A stretch of 42,403 nucleotides of DNA from Gammaproteobacteria bacterium (GCA_026710425.1 JAPORB010000176.1:1-42403); one strand, 5' to 3'; positions 1-10,175 are shown, counted from the stretch's first letter. Translations and numbers: made by a program. Notes: a model not told the origin generated them from the letters alone.

Positions 1-2
1 TG

Positions 3-89
3 ACCGATCGCCTGGGTATTGGCAACAAAACCATTCCTCCTCTGCCTGATATTATTGCCGAAAGAGCGGCTGTTGCCACGGGTTATTGA
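3..89 (+). CDS. 3' end of a CDS entering from the left, function unknown
   Basis: The third forward frame is open from the window edge to a TGA at 87-89 and reads 28 residues, ending in IIAERAAVATGY. The composition looks like protein-coding sequence, but the piece is too short to assign to a family. The gene would run in the same direction as the small ORF at 190-327 and convergently with the alpha-hydroxy-acid dehydrogenase gene. Reality of the gene is an inference from the open frame and composition. Confidence 0.4.
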   Translation, partial: TDRLGIGNKTIPPLPDIIAERAAVATGY

Positions 90-189
90 GAAGTTACTGA
101 TTTTCATATATTCAATAATGCCGAAACCAACAGTTTTCGTAGTTATTCTGGCATGAAAATAACCATGCGTAACATTCCGGTTTTCGAAA

Positions 190-327
190 ATGATAATCAA
201 GCTAGCGAAATTACATGATGACCCTTCGAGGGAACGGCGAGACAAAAGAGCACAAGGCACTTTCCGGCTTTTCATTGAGGAGGTAGTGAACAAACATCAG
301 GCATTACTATTCCAGAATGAGTTCTGA
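190..327 (+). CDS. possible 45-residue small protein
   Basis: An ATG at 190 opens a 45-residue frame that is rich in charged residues (motif DPSRERRDKRAQ) and ends in FQNEF at the TGA at 325-327. Its C-terminal half could form an amphipathic helix. No good ribosome binding site precedes the ATG. The frame contains an in-frame GTG at 289 close behind an AGGAGG, which would give only 12 codons. A perfect hairpin starts five bases after the stop. I do not recognise the protein; it may be a remnant rather than a working gene. Confidence 0.25.
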   Translation: MIIKLAKLHDDPSRERRDKRAQGTFRLFIEEVVNKHQALLFQNEF

Positions 328-364
328 AAAAGTACGCTCCCGCCATATTCATGATGGGAGCGTA
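328..364 (-). terminator. hairpin with U-tract on the minus strand
   Basis: A perfect 9-bp inverted repeat (TACGCTCCC at 333-341, GGGAGCGTA at 356-364) encloses a 14-base loop. Read on the minus strand it is followed directly by CTTTTT (332-327), the form of a Rho-independent terminator. It lies about 260 bases past the stop of the minus-strand alpha-hydroxy-acid dehydrogenase gene and probably ends that transcript. On the plus strand no U-tract follows, although the hairpin would also sit right after the small ORF ending at 327. Confidence 0.5.
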
Positions 365-623
365 ACACCCAATAAGGTACAGGAATCACTTAGAAGTGAA
401 GCAACGAATCGAGGGAGAGAGTTCGACAGCTGACTGCACCAGATTCCTGTACAGTCAGTATCAAGCATGTTGTATGCCAACTCTGCCGGAAGATATTACA
501 GGTGTTGTAAAGACGGTCTGAAACTGATGATGCGCCATATTTGTTCAGGCAGGGTCAACATGCCCATATTTGGGGCGTATTTCACCACCAATCACACTAA
601 CCGATTTCTTGACAAACAGATGA

Positions 624-1784
624 CTATTCCGATTGGATATGCCGGTGCAATTTACTGCGATCCAGCTTCTCAATAGACTCACAACCCATGAGTATCATAT
701 CCCTTTCAATCTCACTACACAGGCGGGTCAGGGCACGATCCACACCGGCATAGCCACCCGCTGCGAGCGCATAAAGATAACCCCTGCCTACCATACAAGC
801 TTTTGCCCCCATGGCAAGAGCCTTCAAGACATGGGTACCACGCCGCACTCCCCCATCAAGAATGACTTCCAGACGATCTCCTACTGCATCAACAATAGGC
901 TCCAGCTGATCGAACGGTGCAGTAGAACCATCCAGTTGCCGACCTCCATGATTGGAAATCATGATTGCACTGGCCCCTATGTCGGCTGCTCGGCGGGCAT
1001 CTTCCACAGACATCACACCTTTGATGGCAAAAGGCTTGCCCCAACGCCTGATGGCCTCCTTGGCATCCTTCCAGGTGATGGAGCGATCAAACTGACTATT
1101 CATATAGCCTACCACCGACGTTAGCTTGCCGCTGCCTTCGGCTATATGATTGGCTACATTGGCTAGCTCGAACTTGCGGCGAAACAGATAGTTCAGGCTC
1201 CACTCAGGATGGCTGGCAAAACTGGCCAGACTTTTCAGGGTAAATTTAGGTGGAATAGTCATTCCGGTATAGAGATCTTTTTCCCGGTTGCCGGCAACGA
1301 GAGTATCCACTGTCAGGCACATGGCAGAAAAATTAGATTGTTTACAGCGATCGATGAACTCCCAGCTCATGCCACGGTCCTTGTGAATGTACAATTGAAA
1401 GCACTTCGGGCCTGGCGTGGCTGCTCCGATTTCTTCAATACTGGTGGTAGACAGTGAAGATAGGCTATACATTGTTCCATGTTTATGTGCAGCCCGCGCC
1501 ACGGCGATTTCTCCTTCATGATGAAACAGACGCGTCATGGCAGTAGGGGAGCAAAAGACTGGCCAATCGATATTCTGGCCTAGTACATTAACTCCAAGAT
1601 GCATGCCGGTAAGATCGGCCAGTGTGTCGGGAATTAGGCGTACCGAATCGAAGGCTTCGCTATTGCGGCGCAAAGTGATCTCATCGTCAGAGCCACCATC
1701 CATATAGTGAAACAGTGGAGCAGGCAACCGCTTTCTGGCGAGTTTGCGAAAATCTGCCGTGTTATGGCAGTCCACAATGCGCAT
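624..1784 (-). CDS. FMN-dependent alpha-hydroxy-acid dehydrogenase/oxidase (LldD/glycolate oxidase family)
   Basis: This 386-residue protein belongs to the FMN-dependent alpha-hydroxy-acid family, which oxidises L-lactate, glycolate or similar 2-hydroxy acids. Visible signatures are FHYMDGGSDDE near the N-terminus (substrate-binding tyrosine), QLYIHKDR in the middle, the active-site motif SNHGGRQLDG with its catalytic histidine and arginine, and the FMN-phosphate segment DGGVRRGTHVLKALAMGA followed by GRGYLYAL. The length fits the family. I start it at the ATG at 1784 rather than the upstream ATG at 1817, because AGAGGGA lies six bases before it and the family begins at about this point. The substrate cannot be read from sequence: L-lactate dehydrogenase (lldD) is likely but not certain. 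No transporter or regulator for lactate lies next to it. Confidence 0.9.
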   Translation of the reverse strand: MRIVDCHNTADFRKLARKRLPAPLFHYMDGGSDDEITLRRNSEAFDSVRLIPDTLADLTGMHLGVNVLGQNIDWPVFCSPTAMTRLFHHEGEIAVARAAHKHGTMYSLSSLSTTSIEEIGAATPGPKCFQLYIHKDRGMSWEFIDRCKQSNFSAMCLTVDTLVAGNREKDLYTGMTIPPKFTLKSLASFASHPEWSLNYLFRRKFELANVANHIAEGSGKLTSVVGYMNSQFDRSITWKDAKEAIRRWGKPFAIKGVMSVEDARRAADIGASAIMISNHGGRQLDGSTAPFDQLEPIVDAVGDRLEVILDGGVRRGTHVLKALAMGAKACMVGRGYLYALAAGGYAGVDRALTRLCSEIERDMILMGCESIEKLDRSKLHRHIQSE

Positions 1785-2164
1785 AAAAAATCCCTCTTTA
1801 GGTAAAATTTCTGCCAATCAACTCTTAAAGTATCCAGATGCTTGTTTAACTGTACTTTTCACCTGCTTTTCCTTGCGAACTTGTTTTCGTTATTTCTAAA
1901 AGTTCATAAACATAGGCATAAATCCCGCTACTTGTAACTCCCACCAGGGAGATACGACTATACCGCAAACCAGAAAGGTATGGCATTATGGTTTACGATA
2001 TACAACTACCTGATATCGAACTAGAAAATATCTGACATGCAGCTTTTCAAACTAGTTCAGGTTTATAAAGGCGAGGCAACTATAGATCTGAGTGAACTGC
2101 GCTTTTTTACAGCCCTTGATTTATAGAGGCCATAGGTTGTCCTCAAAAATCTTGGCCAACAAGG
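1785..2164. other. intergenic stretch upstream of the hydroxy-acid dehydrogenase
   Basis: No convincing intact gene. A 46-codon minus-strand frame (1846-1986, starting MPYLSGLRYSR) has no ribosome binding site and no recognisable family. The rest is AT-rich and grades into the decayed gene to its right. Confidence 0.4.
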
Positions 2165-2874
2165 CCATTATGGTCTGCTTTTAGGCATATTATTCGTTCC
2201 TGGTAAAACATCAACCTCAAGACAAAAGACCGTATCTGCCTTCTACTAGAATCCATCAACCAAATTATGACTGACTGCATTGCAAAACTAGGCAGTTGAA
2301 CACAACATGTTGGGATTTAGTCCGATTTGATGAAAATCTTTTCCAAAACGTTGGATCTAAATCCCTAATTGTCACATCACGAACAATTTGCTCATCAAAC
2401 CAAATAATGTGTGCATGGCTTCAATGCAGAAATAACCTTACCAGATAATCGGTATACATTTTACGCTTGGAACTACCAACTCGGTGAAATTAGCCTCCAA
2501 GGCTACTATGCATAAAGAAACTGCGAACGAGTTTTACCCTTCATACAGCAAGATCCATACTCAACCTAGAAGGGACTTATATTATTTATATTTGGTACCA
2601 ATAGTGGATTGATACTTTGAGTCCAGATTTCTGTTATGAATCTTTCAACTAGATCAGGGCTGGCAATTGGTATACCAGGTATTTCTCTTATGCCTTCTCA
2701 CACACCAAAAATTATTGTTCCGCCATCTGAATTGGAAAATGCTGCGATCTGATCAACCAATGAATCTCTATGCGGTGAGTTGATACGGACACCAGAGAAA
2801 CGAACTTCTTTGAATTCTAGGTTCGAATCTTCACCCAACCTTACCCTGTTTAGCAGTTCTTTAGTGCTATCCAT
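2165..2874 (-). pseudogene. decayed AlbA_2 (Schlafen-type) DNA-binding-domain protein
   Basis: Read on the minus strand from an ATG at 2874, the frame gives LLNRVRLGEDSNLEFKEVRF, then AAFSNSDGGTIIFGV, the typical start of an AlbA_2 domain. A TGA follows at 2700-2698. The same frame continues with EGIREIPGIP and TQSINPLLVP to a TAG at 2568. Then a frameshift leads to VKLVRSFFMHSSLGG, a stop, FHRVGSSKRKMYTDYLVRLF and IIWFDEQIVRDVTIRDLDP, all in the order of this family ('...GGYFxRVGSSKREM...IRFDEQ...'). Weaker similarity in the same frame (CFTRNE near 2200) reaches about 2165. At least four in-frame stops and one frameshift show it is dead. Intact relatives are putative transcriptional regulators or ATP-dependent helicase-like proteins, often in accessory regions. 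The C-terminal part is missing or unrecognisable. Confidence 0.8.
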
Positions 2875-2963
2875 TATTCTAAAGATTAATCTACTGAAAA
2901 TTACTTAGTCAGTCGCTTGAAAATGGTGTATGTATCTAATGATAGTCTAAAGGTCTAGCCTCG

Positions 2964-3320
2964 CTAATTGGTTAGCTGGCTTACCAGCGGTCTGATTACT
3001 TCCCGCTCACAGCGCTCAAGCAACCGCATGCCCTTGGTGTTCAGACGAAAGCGACGACCAATTCCCTTGCCATCAACAAATTCCAGCAGACCGAATCTTT
3101 TGTCCATCCGCCCGATGAGTTGTTTGTCAGAGGCTTCACTACGAACAAGCTTGCCTGCGGAAATCTTTGCAATCTCTGTACGGATTTCAGCAATCGAAGG
3201 CTGGCCCCGGTGCCTGATAATCTGAACCAGCAAAAATTCGTAGAACAGGTTATGTGTGGATTTTTCGAAGCGATCGAATAGTGAATCCACTGTGGGCTGC
3301 TGCTTAGACCTTGTGCTCAC
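2964..3320 (-). CDS. small winged-helix-like protein, function unknown
   Basis: A 118-residue protein starting at a GTG (3320), 43 bases downstream of ispH on the same strand and probably read through from it. It is mostly helical, with a segment resembling a winged helix: a predicted helix around YEFLLVQIIRHRGQPSIAEI, an L-x-R-M turn and a basic wing-like stretch GIGRRFRLNTKG. This pattern suggests a small DNA-binding or PadR-like protein, but I cannot name a family. There is no Shine-Dalgarno sequence of note and no internal Met that would give a sensible shorter product. Function is unknown and the fold is an inference. Confidence 0.6.
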   Translation of the reverse strand: MSTRSKQQPTVDSLFDRFEKSTHNLFYEFLLVQIIRHRGQPSIAEIRTEIAKISAGKLVRSEASDKQLIGRMDKRFGLLEFVDGKGIGRRFRLNTKGMRLLERCEREVIRPLVSQLTN

Positions 3321-3363
3321 CGTCTTTGTCTATATAGCGGTAGTCTGATCTTGCCCCAGCCCA

Positions 3364-4344
3364 TTACGGACGAAGTTCCTTCGGTATCGAAAACACGATG
3401 TTCTCGGTCACTCCATCAAGCTCTGCGGGTGATACCTGGGTCAATTCCTTCAGGGTCTCCACCACCTGCTGAACCAGCACTTCAGGAGCCGAAGCCCCGG
3501 CAGTAACACCGAACCGGGACTTGCCCTGCAACCAGGCTGGATCAAGCTCCTCAACCGAATCTATTAAGTAGGAATCACAGCCGAGTTGCTGAGCCAGTTC
3601 CTTAAGTCGATTAGAATTTGAACTATTGGGAGAACCCACGACCAGTAACAAGTCGCATTCAATTGCCATCTGCTTGACGGCATCCTGGCGATTCTGGGTG
3701 GCATAGCAAATATCTTGCTTGTGCGGCCCCTGGATTGCCGGAAACTTTTCCCGCAGAGCATCGATTATACGAGAGGTATCATCCATGGAAAGTGTGGTTT
3801 GGGTAACATAGGATAAACTTTCTGGTGACATCACCTGCAAATTCTCCACATCCTCCACCGATTCAACCAGATACATTTTGCCGCCATTGCTTTCATCATA
3901 CTGCCCCATGGTGCCTTCAACTTCTGGATGATTCTCATGCCCGATGAGAACACATTCCCTGCCGGCACGACTGAACTTCACCACCTCCATATGCACCTTG
4001 GTGACCAGCGGACAGGTGGCATCAAAAACCTTGAATCCCTTAGTCTTGGCCTCATTTCGCACCTGTAGGGACACACCATGAGCACTGAAGATCACAATCG
4101 AAGGGCGACCCCGAGAGTCTTTTGTTGGGATTTCAGTCAGCTCCTCAATAAACACGGCCCCCCGCTCGCGCAGTTCGTCCACTACATGTTTGTTATGCAC
4201 CACCTCATGGCGTACATAGACTGGCGCGCCAAACACTTCCAGGGCGCGGTCAACAATATCGATAGCTCGATCAACCCCGGCACAGAATCCTCTGGGGTTG
4301 GCAAGGCGAATAGTAGGCTTGTCAATCTCAATTGCACCGAGCAT
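3364..4344 (-). CDS. ispH: 4-hydroxy-3-methylbut-2-enyl diphosphate reductase
   Basis: IspH carries out the last step of the MEP isoprenoid pathway, reducing HMBPP to IPP and DMAPP with a [4Fe-4S] cluster. The three cluster cysteines are visible in their usual contexts: [12 protein letters not shown] (Cys21), [12 protein letters not shown] in the middle and [12 protein letters not shown] toward the C-terminus. The substrate-binding segments [14 protein letters not shown] and [11 protein letters not shown] are also present. At 326 residues it is a normal length with a short N-terminal extension (about nine residues) before the conserved start. GGGAG lies about ten bases upstream of the ATG. 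It follows fkpB by 39 bases, the usual order in gammaproteobacteria, so the two are probably co-transcribed. Confidence 0.97.
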   Translation of the reverse strand: MLGAIEIDKPTIRLANPRGFCAGVDRAIDIVDRALEVFGAPVYVRHEVVHNKHVVDELRERGAVFIEELTEIPTKDSRGRPSIVIFSAHGVSLQVRNEAKTKGFKVFDATCPLVTKVHMEVVKFSRAGRECVLIGHENHPEVEGTMGQYDESNGGKMYLVESVEDVENLQVMSPESLSYVTQTTLSMDDTSRIIDALREKFPAIQGPHKQDICYATQNRQDAVKQMAIECDLLLVVGSPNSSNSNRLKELAQQLGCDSYLIDSVEELDPAWLQGKSRFGVTAGASAPEVLVQQVVETLKELTQVSPAELDGVTENIVFSIPKELRP

Positions 4345-4383
4345 CTGTTCATCTCCCTACAGTAACAATTAAACCCGAAAATT

Positions 4384-4905
4384 TTAGAGATTTATCTCCA
4401 ATGCCTGTTGTTCAGGGTCGAGCACGGAGAGAATCTGTGCCTTGAAAACGATATCTCGTCCAGCGAGGGGATGATTGAAGTCCACAGAAATAGAACTGTC
4501 GCTGATGGCAGTGATGACCCCCGGCAACTCAATTCCACCGGGGTCACTGAATGCCACCACACTCCCCACTTCAGTAGAAACGAACTCATCTTCTATCAAT
4601 TCCCGGAACTTGTCAACCGGAAAGCAGTGCTGATTCTGAGGGTTCGGCATGCCAAACGCATCGGTGGCTGCGATTGTCTGTTCAATAATTTCACCCGCAA
4701 CATGATCCAACAGTACTGTCTCAAAACCTGGTAACATTTTGCCATCTCCTATCCTGAATACCGCAGGCGATGCATTGAAATTTGAATCAATCACCTCGCC
4801 GCTGACAAGGGACAGGGAGAAGTGAAGTGTCACTCCTGATCCTGACTGGATCTTCCCACTGTGGGGGACATCTGCGCAATCAAGCAATGAGACGTTGCTC
4901 ACCAT
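4384..4905 (-). CDS. fkpB: FKBP-type peptidyl-prolyl cis-trans isomerase (SlpA/FkpB)
   Basis: A cytoplasmic FKBP-fold prolyl isomerase of the SlyD/SlpA type, thought to help protein folding. The protein has the split FKBP domain of this family: [17 protein letters not shown], then [16 protein letters not shown] (flap entry), the inserted chaperone domain around [14 protein letters not shown], and the closing strand [19 protein letters not shown]. At 173 residues it is somewhat longer than the E. coli protein, mainly by an N-terminal extension. Its start overlaps the 3' end of ileS by 26 bases, which implies coupled translation. In most relatives lspA separates the two genes; here it does not. 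Confidence 0.95.
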   Translation of the reverse strand: MVSNVSLLDCADVPHSGKIQSGSGVTLHFSLSLVSGEVIDSNFNASPAVFRIGDGKMLPGFETVLLDHVAGEIIEQTIAATDAFGMPNPQNQHCFPVDKFRELIEDEFVSTEVGSVVAFSDPGGIELPGVITAISDSSISVDFNHPLAGRDIVFKAQILSVLDPEQQALEINL

Positions 4906-7708
4906 CAGTTCCGAGATTTACCACACAACGGGCACATATGCCAGGATGTGCCGGATCACTCCCTACGTCTTCGCAATGATGCCAGCAACGTTCGCACTTG
5001 GCATATGCAGAGGGCATTACGGTTATCATCAAACCAGTAATGTCAGTTTTACTTGCATTCTGCGGTGCACTGTTGAGTGCATGCACTGTTGCGCGAGAGA
5101 CAATAAAAACAAAACGCAGTTCATTACCTAGTTGATCCAACAGGAATTTCCAGTGCTCATCACAATATAGATCAACCTCAGCACTTAGACCGGAGTTAAT
5201 AGCTTTGTTGGTCCGATTCACTTCCAGTTCCCGATTAACCGCCGATCTCGCCGCCATGACATCTGACCAGAAGGCATCGGTAAAATGCGTTGATTGTGGC
5301 AATAATGGCAGAGCATCTGAGAAATCGGTCAAAAATACCGAATCCACCCGCTCACCTGGCAAATGCTGCCAGACCTCATCAGCAGTAAAACTGAGGATAG
5401 GGGCAATCATACGACTTAGCATTTCCACGACATGAAACAGCGCAGTCTGGGTAGAGCGGCGCGGCAAGGAATTGATCGGCGTTGTGTACTGGCGATCCTT
5501 AATCACATCCAGATAAAAACCGCCCAATTCAATAATACAAAAGTTCTGGATACGCTGGACCACATTGAGGAAGTTATACTCATGATAGTGCTTGATTACT
5601 TCCAGCTGCAGTAACTGGCACTGACGAACTATCCAGTAATCAAGGCCCAGCAACTCACCATTAGCAACTGCATTGATCGCCGGATCAAAACCCTTAAGGT
5701 TGGCTAGCATAAAGCGGGCTGTGTTGCGAATTCTTCGATAACCATCCACCACCCGTTTAAATATTTCCTGGGATACAGTCATCTCACCTCGGTAATCAGT
5801 GGCCGCCACCCACAAGCGCAAAATATCTGCACCATATTCCCGGGTGATTTTGGCCGGAGCCACTGTATTGCCCAAAGACTTGGACATCTTCCTTCCCTCG
5901 GCATCTACGAAAAATCCATGAGTTAGCACTTCCCGGTAGGGAGCAGTCCCGTTCATAGCAATAGCAGTCTTTAGCGAGGAGTTGAACCAGCCTCGATGCT
6001 GGTCAGATCCCTCCAGATAAAGATCGGCGGGATAGCTCAACTCTTCCCGTTGCTCCAGTACCGAAAAATGGGTGACACCGGAATCGAACCAGACATCCAG
6101 TGTGTCGGTGATCTTCTCATAAGCTCCCGCCTCTTCTCCAAGCAGTTCCTCGGCATCAAGTTCAAACCAGGCATCAATGCCGCCTTTTTCAACCTTCTGC
6201 GCTATTTCCTCAAATAACTCTGCCGTGCGCGGGTGGAACTCTCCGGTTTCGGTGTGCATAAACATGGTAAGTGGTGTCCCCCAAGAACGCTGGCGGGAAA
6301 CACACCAGTCTGGACTCCCCCTGAGCATCAAATCAATGCGCGCCTGACCCCAGTCCGGAATCCATTTGATTCCTGCTATTGCCTCCAGAGCCGAACCCAT
6401 CAGATTGCGTTTACTCATGCTGATAAACCACTGAGGTGTGGCACGATAGATCAGCGGTGTTTTGGTTCGCCAGCAGTGGGCATAACTATGAGTTATGGTT
6501 TGCTCAGCCACTAGGGCACCTTGCTTTCTCAAGACATCAATAATTCTGGAGTCAACCTTGTACACATGTTCCCCGGCAAACTGCCCCGCATCAGTAGAGA
6601 ACACACCATTGCCATCCACCAGGTTGAGCGTGCCAATGTCATATTGCTGTGCTACATAGAAATCTTCCAGGCCATGGTCCGGTGCCGTGTGCACTGCCCC
6701 AGTGCCAGCCTCGGTGGTGACATGCTCACCGAGGACTAATGGCACCTGCTTGTCGGCAAATGGGTGTTGTAGCAGCATTGATTCAAATGCCGCCCCCGGG
6801 GCCGTTGCCAGTGTCTCGAAATGGTCAATGCCATAGCGCTGCATAACATCTGAGACCATGTCCTCAGCCAGTAAAAGGGCCTCGGGACCATTTCCGGCAT
6901 CACAGCGCACTAGGGCATAGACAAAATCAGGGTTAAGTGCCACAGCTTGGTTGGACGGCAGAGTCCAGGGCGTGGTTGTCCAAATTACCACCGAAACCGG
7001 TTCTGCCAGTTGACTTATGGACTCGTCATTGAACGCTGCAAGAAATGACTTGCACTCGGCCACCTTGAATCTTACATCAATGGCAAAGGATTGCTTGTCC
7101 AGATATTCTACTTCCGCCTCAGCCAGTGCCGAGGCCCCGACCACGCTCCAGTAAACCGGTTTATAGCCCTTAACCAAATGACCATTGGCCACAATTCTGC
7201 CAACGGCTCGAACAATGTCCGCCTCAGTCTTAAAATCCATGGTCAGGTAAGGTCGATCCCAGTCACCCAGTACCCCCAGACGAATAAATCCCTGTTTCTG
7301 TATTTCAACTTGGCTACTTGCATAGTGGCGGCAAGCTTGGCGGAACTCGGCATAGGAAATTTTCTGCCCGGCCTTACCCTTCTTTTTTTCAACATTGTGC
7401 TCAATAGGCAGCCCATGGCAATCCCAGCCGGGAACATAAGGGGCATCAAAACCACTCATCTGTCTTGATTTCACCACAAAGTCCTTTAATGCCTTGTTTA
7501 TGGCATGGCCAAGATGTAGTTCACCATTGGCATAGGGTGGTCCGTCATGCAGGATGAACTTAGGCCTACCCGCATTCTTCTCACAAATTCGCTGATATAG
7601 TGAAATTGCCTGCCATTTTTTCAGCATGTCTGGTTCCCGCAGTGCCAGGTTGGCTTTCATTGGGAAGTCAGTGTGGGGCAGGTTCAATGTGTTTTTATAG
7701 TCTGTCAT
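4880..7708 (-). CDS. ileS: isoleucyl-tRNA synthetase
   Basis: Class I isoleucine-tRNA ligase, 942 residues, the full bacterial length. The HIGH-type motif is HLGH (residues 65-68, within [11 protein letters not shown]). KMSKSLGN occurs near residue 607. The editing-domain segment [15 protein letters not shown] is present, as is a C-terminal zinc finger with CERCWHHC and ICARC. The start fits the family ([18 protein letters not shown]). It lies 136 bases after ribF and overlaps fkpB by 26 bases. No T-box or other leader signal was recognised upstream, as expected for a proteobacterium. Confidence 0.98.
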   Translation of the reverse strand: MTDYKNTLNLPHTDFPMKANLALREPDMLKKWQAISLYQRICEKNAGRPKFILHDGPPYANGELHLGHAINKALKDFVVKSRQMSGFDAPYVPGWDCHGLPIEHNVEKKKGKAGQKISYAEFRQACRHYASSQVEIQKQGFIRLGVLGDWDRPYLTMDFKTEADIVRAVGRIVANGHLVKGYKPVYWSVVGASALAEAEVEYLDKQSFAIDVRFKVAECKSFLAAFNDESISQLAEPVSVVIWTTTPWTLPSNQAVALNPDFVYALVRCDAGNGPEALLLAEDMVSDVMQRYGIDHFETLATAPGAAFESMLLQHPFADKQVPLVLGEHVTTEAGTGAVHTAPDHGLEDFYVAQQYDIGTLNLVDGNGVFSTDAGQFAGEHVYKVDSRIIDVLRKQGALVAEQTITHSYAHCWRTKTPLIYRATPQWFISMSKRNLMGSALEAIAGIKWIPDWGQARIDLMLRGSPDWCVSRQRSWGTPLTMFMHTETGEFHPRTAELFEEIAQKVEKGGIDAWFELDAEELLGEEAGAYEKITDTLDVWFDSGVTHFSVLEQREELSYPADLYLEGSDQHRGWFNSSLKTAIAMNGTAPYREVLTHGFFVDAEGRKMSKSLGNTVAPAKITREYGADILRLWVAATDYRGEMTVSQEIFKRVVDGYRRIRNTARFMLANLKGFDPAINAVANGELLGLDYWIVRQCQLLQLEVIKHYHEYNFLNVVQRIQNFCIIELGGFYLDVIKDRQYTTPINSLPRRSTQTALFHVVEMLSRMIAPILSFTADEVWQHLPGERVDSVFLTDFSDALPLLPQSTHFTDAFWSDVMAARSAVNRELEVNRTNKAINSGLSAEVDLYCDEHWKFLLDQLGNELRFVFIVSRATVHALNSAPQNASKTDITGLMITVMPSAYAKCERCWHHCEDVGSDPAHPGICARCVVNLGTDGEQRLIA

Positions 7709-7844
7709 GTGCAGTCTGTTATGGCGATGAAAGTGTCGGCTCTGGCTGGTGGCTTGGTAAATTGGTGGAAGATGAACTGCCTTTCCAGAAAAATATTACA
7801 GGGAAGGCTGTCCGAAAGCTGTTAGCAATCTGAATGCTTTAAAT

Positions 7845-8783
7845 TCAAACCATGCCTCGCAACAACTCTCTGGCCTGCTCTACATCTTTACCAATCTGTT
7901 CCTTCAATGCCTTGAGGCCATCAAACTTCACTTCGTCACGAAGCTTTTGCAGGAAGATCACTTCAATGGACTTGCCATAAAGCATCTCATCAAAATCCAG
8001 AATGTGCGCCTCCAACAAAGCATCTCCATTGACTGTTACCGTCGGACGATATCCAATATTAACCGCAGCCTGATGTAAGCGATCACCCAGCCTGACCAGG
8101 CAGGCATAGACACCATGCAAGGGAATTTTGCGCCGATATGGATTGATATTGCAGGTAGGAAAACCAAGGTCTGTGCCAAGCTGCCTCCCCCGTTGCACCT
8201 CGCCTTTCATGGAAAAGCGTCGGCCCAGCAGTTGCTCCACCAGAGCAAAATCCGCCTCTGCCAGCTTCTCTCTTATAAATGTAGAACTGATTCGCTGGCC
8301 GTTACGTTCATAGGCCATAGTTTCGATCACGTCGAAGCCATGGATGGCCCCCTGCTCCTGTAGCAAAGCGTAGTCACCTTGTCGTTGATTGCCAAAACGA
8401 AAGTCATTCCCCACGATGAGACTAACAACTCCCAGACCATCCACCAAAATATCTTCGATATAACGCATCGCTGATAGCTCACTGAGTTTCTGATCAAAAT
8501 GCAACTGAAAAACAAATCCAATACCAAAACTTTCCAGTAGCTCCAGCTTTTCCTGTATCACAGTCAATCGGGCAGGACATTTATCATCATCTCCAGAGAA
8601 AAACTCTTCCGGGTGAGGTTCCAGTAGTATGACCACTGCAGGCAGGTTATGTTGCTCTGCTCTATGTTGAAGCTGATCAAGAATCAACTGATGACCCAGA
8701 TGTACACCATCAAATTTACCGATAGTCGCCACACAATTTTCATGAAACTGGGAAAAACGGTCTGTATGGTCAAAGATTATCAT
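7845..8783 (-). CDS. ribF: bifunctional riboflavin kinase / FAD synthetase
   Basis: RibF converts riboflavin to FMN and then to FAD. The N-terminal nucleotidyltransferase domain carries ATIGKFDGVHLGHQ (HIGH-like), IVGNDFRFGNQRQGD and the ISSTFIREKL segment. The C-terminal flavokinase domain begins near residue 185 with MKGEVQRGRQLGTDLGFPT and continues with the GVYACLV and EAHILDFDEMLYG motifs. At 312 residues the length is standard. It heads the ribF-ileS-fkpB-ispH block. murJ, which usually precedes it, is not found upstream, where about 1.2 kb of sequence without a clear gene begins. Confidence 0.97.
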   Translation of the reverse strand: MIIFDHTDRFSQFHENCVATIGKFDGVHLGHQLILDQLQHRAEQHNLPAVVILLEPHPEEFFSGDDDKCPARLTVIQEKLELLESFGIGFVFQLHFDQKLSELSAMRYIEDILVDGLGVVSLIVGNDFRFGNQRQGDYALLQEQGAIHGFDVIETMAYERNGQRISSTFIREKLAEADFALVEQLLGRRFSMKGEVQRGRQLGTDLGFPTCNINPYRRKIPLHGVYACLVRLGDRLHQAAVNIGYRPTVTVNGDALLEAHILDFDEMLYGKSIEVIFLQKLRDEVKFDGLKALKEQIGKDVEQARELLRGMV

Positions 8784-9962
8784 GTTGTAACTAAAGCTAT
8801 CGTTGAAAAAGGATTGTAATTCTTCTACCGACCTTAACCGTTAATTTACAACCCACTGAAGCGGTATAAAGTGATATGTCAGCTACTATTTCAATTTGTT
8901 CATAATCTTTCGTAAGACAAATGTTCTGCCAAAATTGTGGGAAACCTGAGAGCATTACTGCCCCGGCATCTTCAGTGGTGGTGGCAATCAGAATAGAGCC
9001 GTAGCTGGATATAGTTTATGTTATGGTCAGTAAAGTTTGGCGTTCGAATTTGACCGAACTGATGCGTTGTGGCTATTCATGGTTAACGCTCCGCTTAGTT
9101 TACAGCGTATATCTCATCCATCATTAAACAGTCCATACCCTCGGTCGAACGATCACAGCCAGCAAAGCATCAGCTGAGCCACCGTATTGTCATTACATCC
9201 CGCAAAGTCTTCATCAAATTCAACCTGCACAAGAAAAAGTACATAACGCAGATATGGCTCCATTTGAAAGATGTACAGGACAATCCTAACCTTTGTAAGA
9301 AAACATACATATCAGTTAATTGTATGACTAAACTTGGAGATTTGTCAATCAGTCGAGAATGCCCAGAAACACTTTCAAAAGTTCAAAATGCCAATCTCTG
9401 CATATGGATTTATCTGGTATTTCAATAGGTTGATAAGCTTTTTGTAATTTTTAGATTATGGACAATGCATGTCCTTACAAGTAAATTGGCAATAATATGC
9501 CGGGATTCGCTTTTAATTTGGATTACAATGACTCATGCCGAATGTCCCTTGATTGCGTTGAGTTAAGCAGAAAGATAGCGGATACTCTAATCCTTGGTGG
9601 TGGCCAGCTAGTTGTTTTGTCTTACGACAGATATCTATGTCTGGTCAGGGCAATCTTTTGGTAGATAAGCATCATGGTGCTCCAGCAAAAGCCTTCATAC
9701 TAAAACCAATCAGCAATAATTCTTTTAAAATGACTGCGATCAAGAAAAGCTTTAACTCAAGCCGCAGTTCTGAGTTCGTGTAGCGGATTGCTTATTCTAT
9801 GCCCTCTCTTGTGCGCTCATAGTCCTGCGCCTTCTGGATTGAATCACCCGACTAAGCAATGAGATCAATGGCAAGCCAAGCTTCAGCCATTACGGGTTGC
9901 CCAGCTGAAATTGCCGACCCGAAATAATACCTTTAGATTTTTTCTTCACAAAAGATTGGTTT
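8784..9962. other. 1.2-kb stretch without a recognisable gene
   Basis: No frame here looks like a functional gene. Short forward frames exist: 8921-9004 opens MFCQNCGK like a zinc ribbon but stops after 27 codons, and a 48-codon frame starts near 9637. Neither has a ribosome binding site. In many relatives murJ and rpsT lie upstream of ribF, but I could not recognise remnants of either. The segment reads as decayed or non-coding DNA, and the ribF promoter presumably lies near its left end. Confidence 0.4.
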
Positions 9963-10175
9963 TCACTTCAACCTTTTTAGCCCGCTTCGACACATCAAAG
10001 TAGCCATAGCCATAAGTGCAATTATCAGTACCCCCTGACCAATCAAGGCATTAACTACAGAGATAGTCTCACTTCGATACATCACGATATTGACTAGATT
10101 ATGAAGAGTAAATACAGCAGCTAAGGCAAACGCAACTGCAAGTAAAAGCAGTATTACAGCAGAGATCAATCGCAT
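9963..10175 (-). CDS. small two-helix membrane protein in the ornithine-lipid operon
   Basis: A 70-residue protein with two predicted membrane helices: residues about 3-27 (LISAVILLLLAVAFALAAVF) and about 42-62 (NALIGQGVLIIALMAMAT). A short basic tail, RSGLKRLK, follows. Its ATG lies only two bases after the stop of the OlsF-type gene, so it must be translated from the same message, and it is the last gene of that operon. I do not recognise the family. Its position suggests a membrane partner of the lipid synthase or of the ATP-grasp ligase; that is inference. Confidence 0.7.
   Translation of the reverse strand: MRLISAVILLLLAVAFALAAVFTLHNLVNIVMYRSETISVVNALIGQGVLIIALMAMATLMCRSGLKRLK

Larger units (their letters stand above)
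90..623. other. intergenic stretch, left end
   Basis: Apart from the possible small ORF at 190-327 and the hairpin at 333-364, I see no gene here. A 69-residue frame at 467-676 runs into the C-terminus of the alpha-hydroxy-acid dehydrogenase gene on the other strand and has no family resemblance, so I treat it as chance. Confidence 0.4.

Noticed and set aside
1933..1958. TGTAAC followed after 16 bases by CGAC, close to the ECF motif.
   Set aside because: The second block is CGAC rather than (C/T)GTC, and only a decayed gene on the other strand lies downstream.
1846..1986. 46-codon minus-strand frame upstream of the hydroxy-acid dehydrogenase.
   Set aside because: No ribosome binding site and no recognisable similarity.
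2819..2832. GGTTCGAATC, resembling a tRNA T-arm.
   Set aside because: It lies in the readable AlbA_2 pseudogene on the other strand, and no acceptor, D or anticodon arms can be built around it.
8921..9004. A 27-codon frame opening MFCQNCGK, like a zinc ribbon.
   Set aside because: It has only one CxxC pair, no ribosome binding site and stops at once; likely chance or an unidentifiable remnant.
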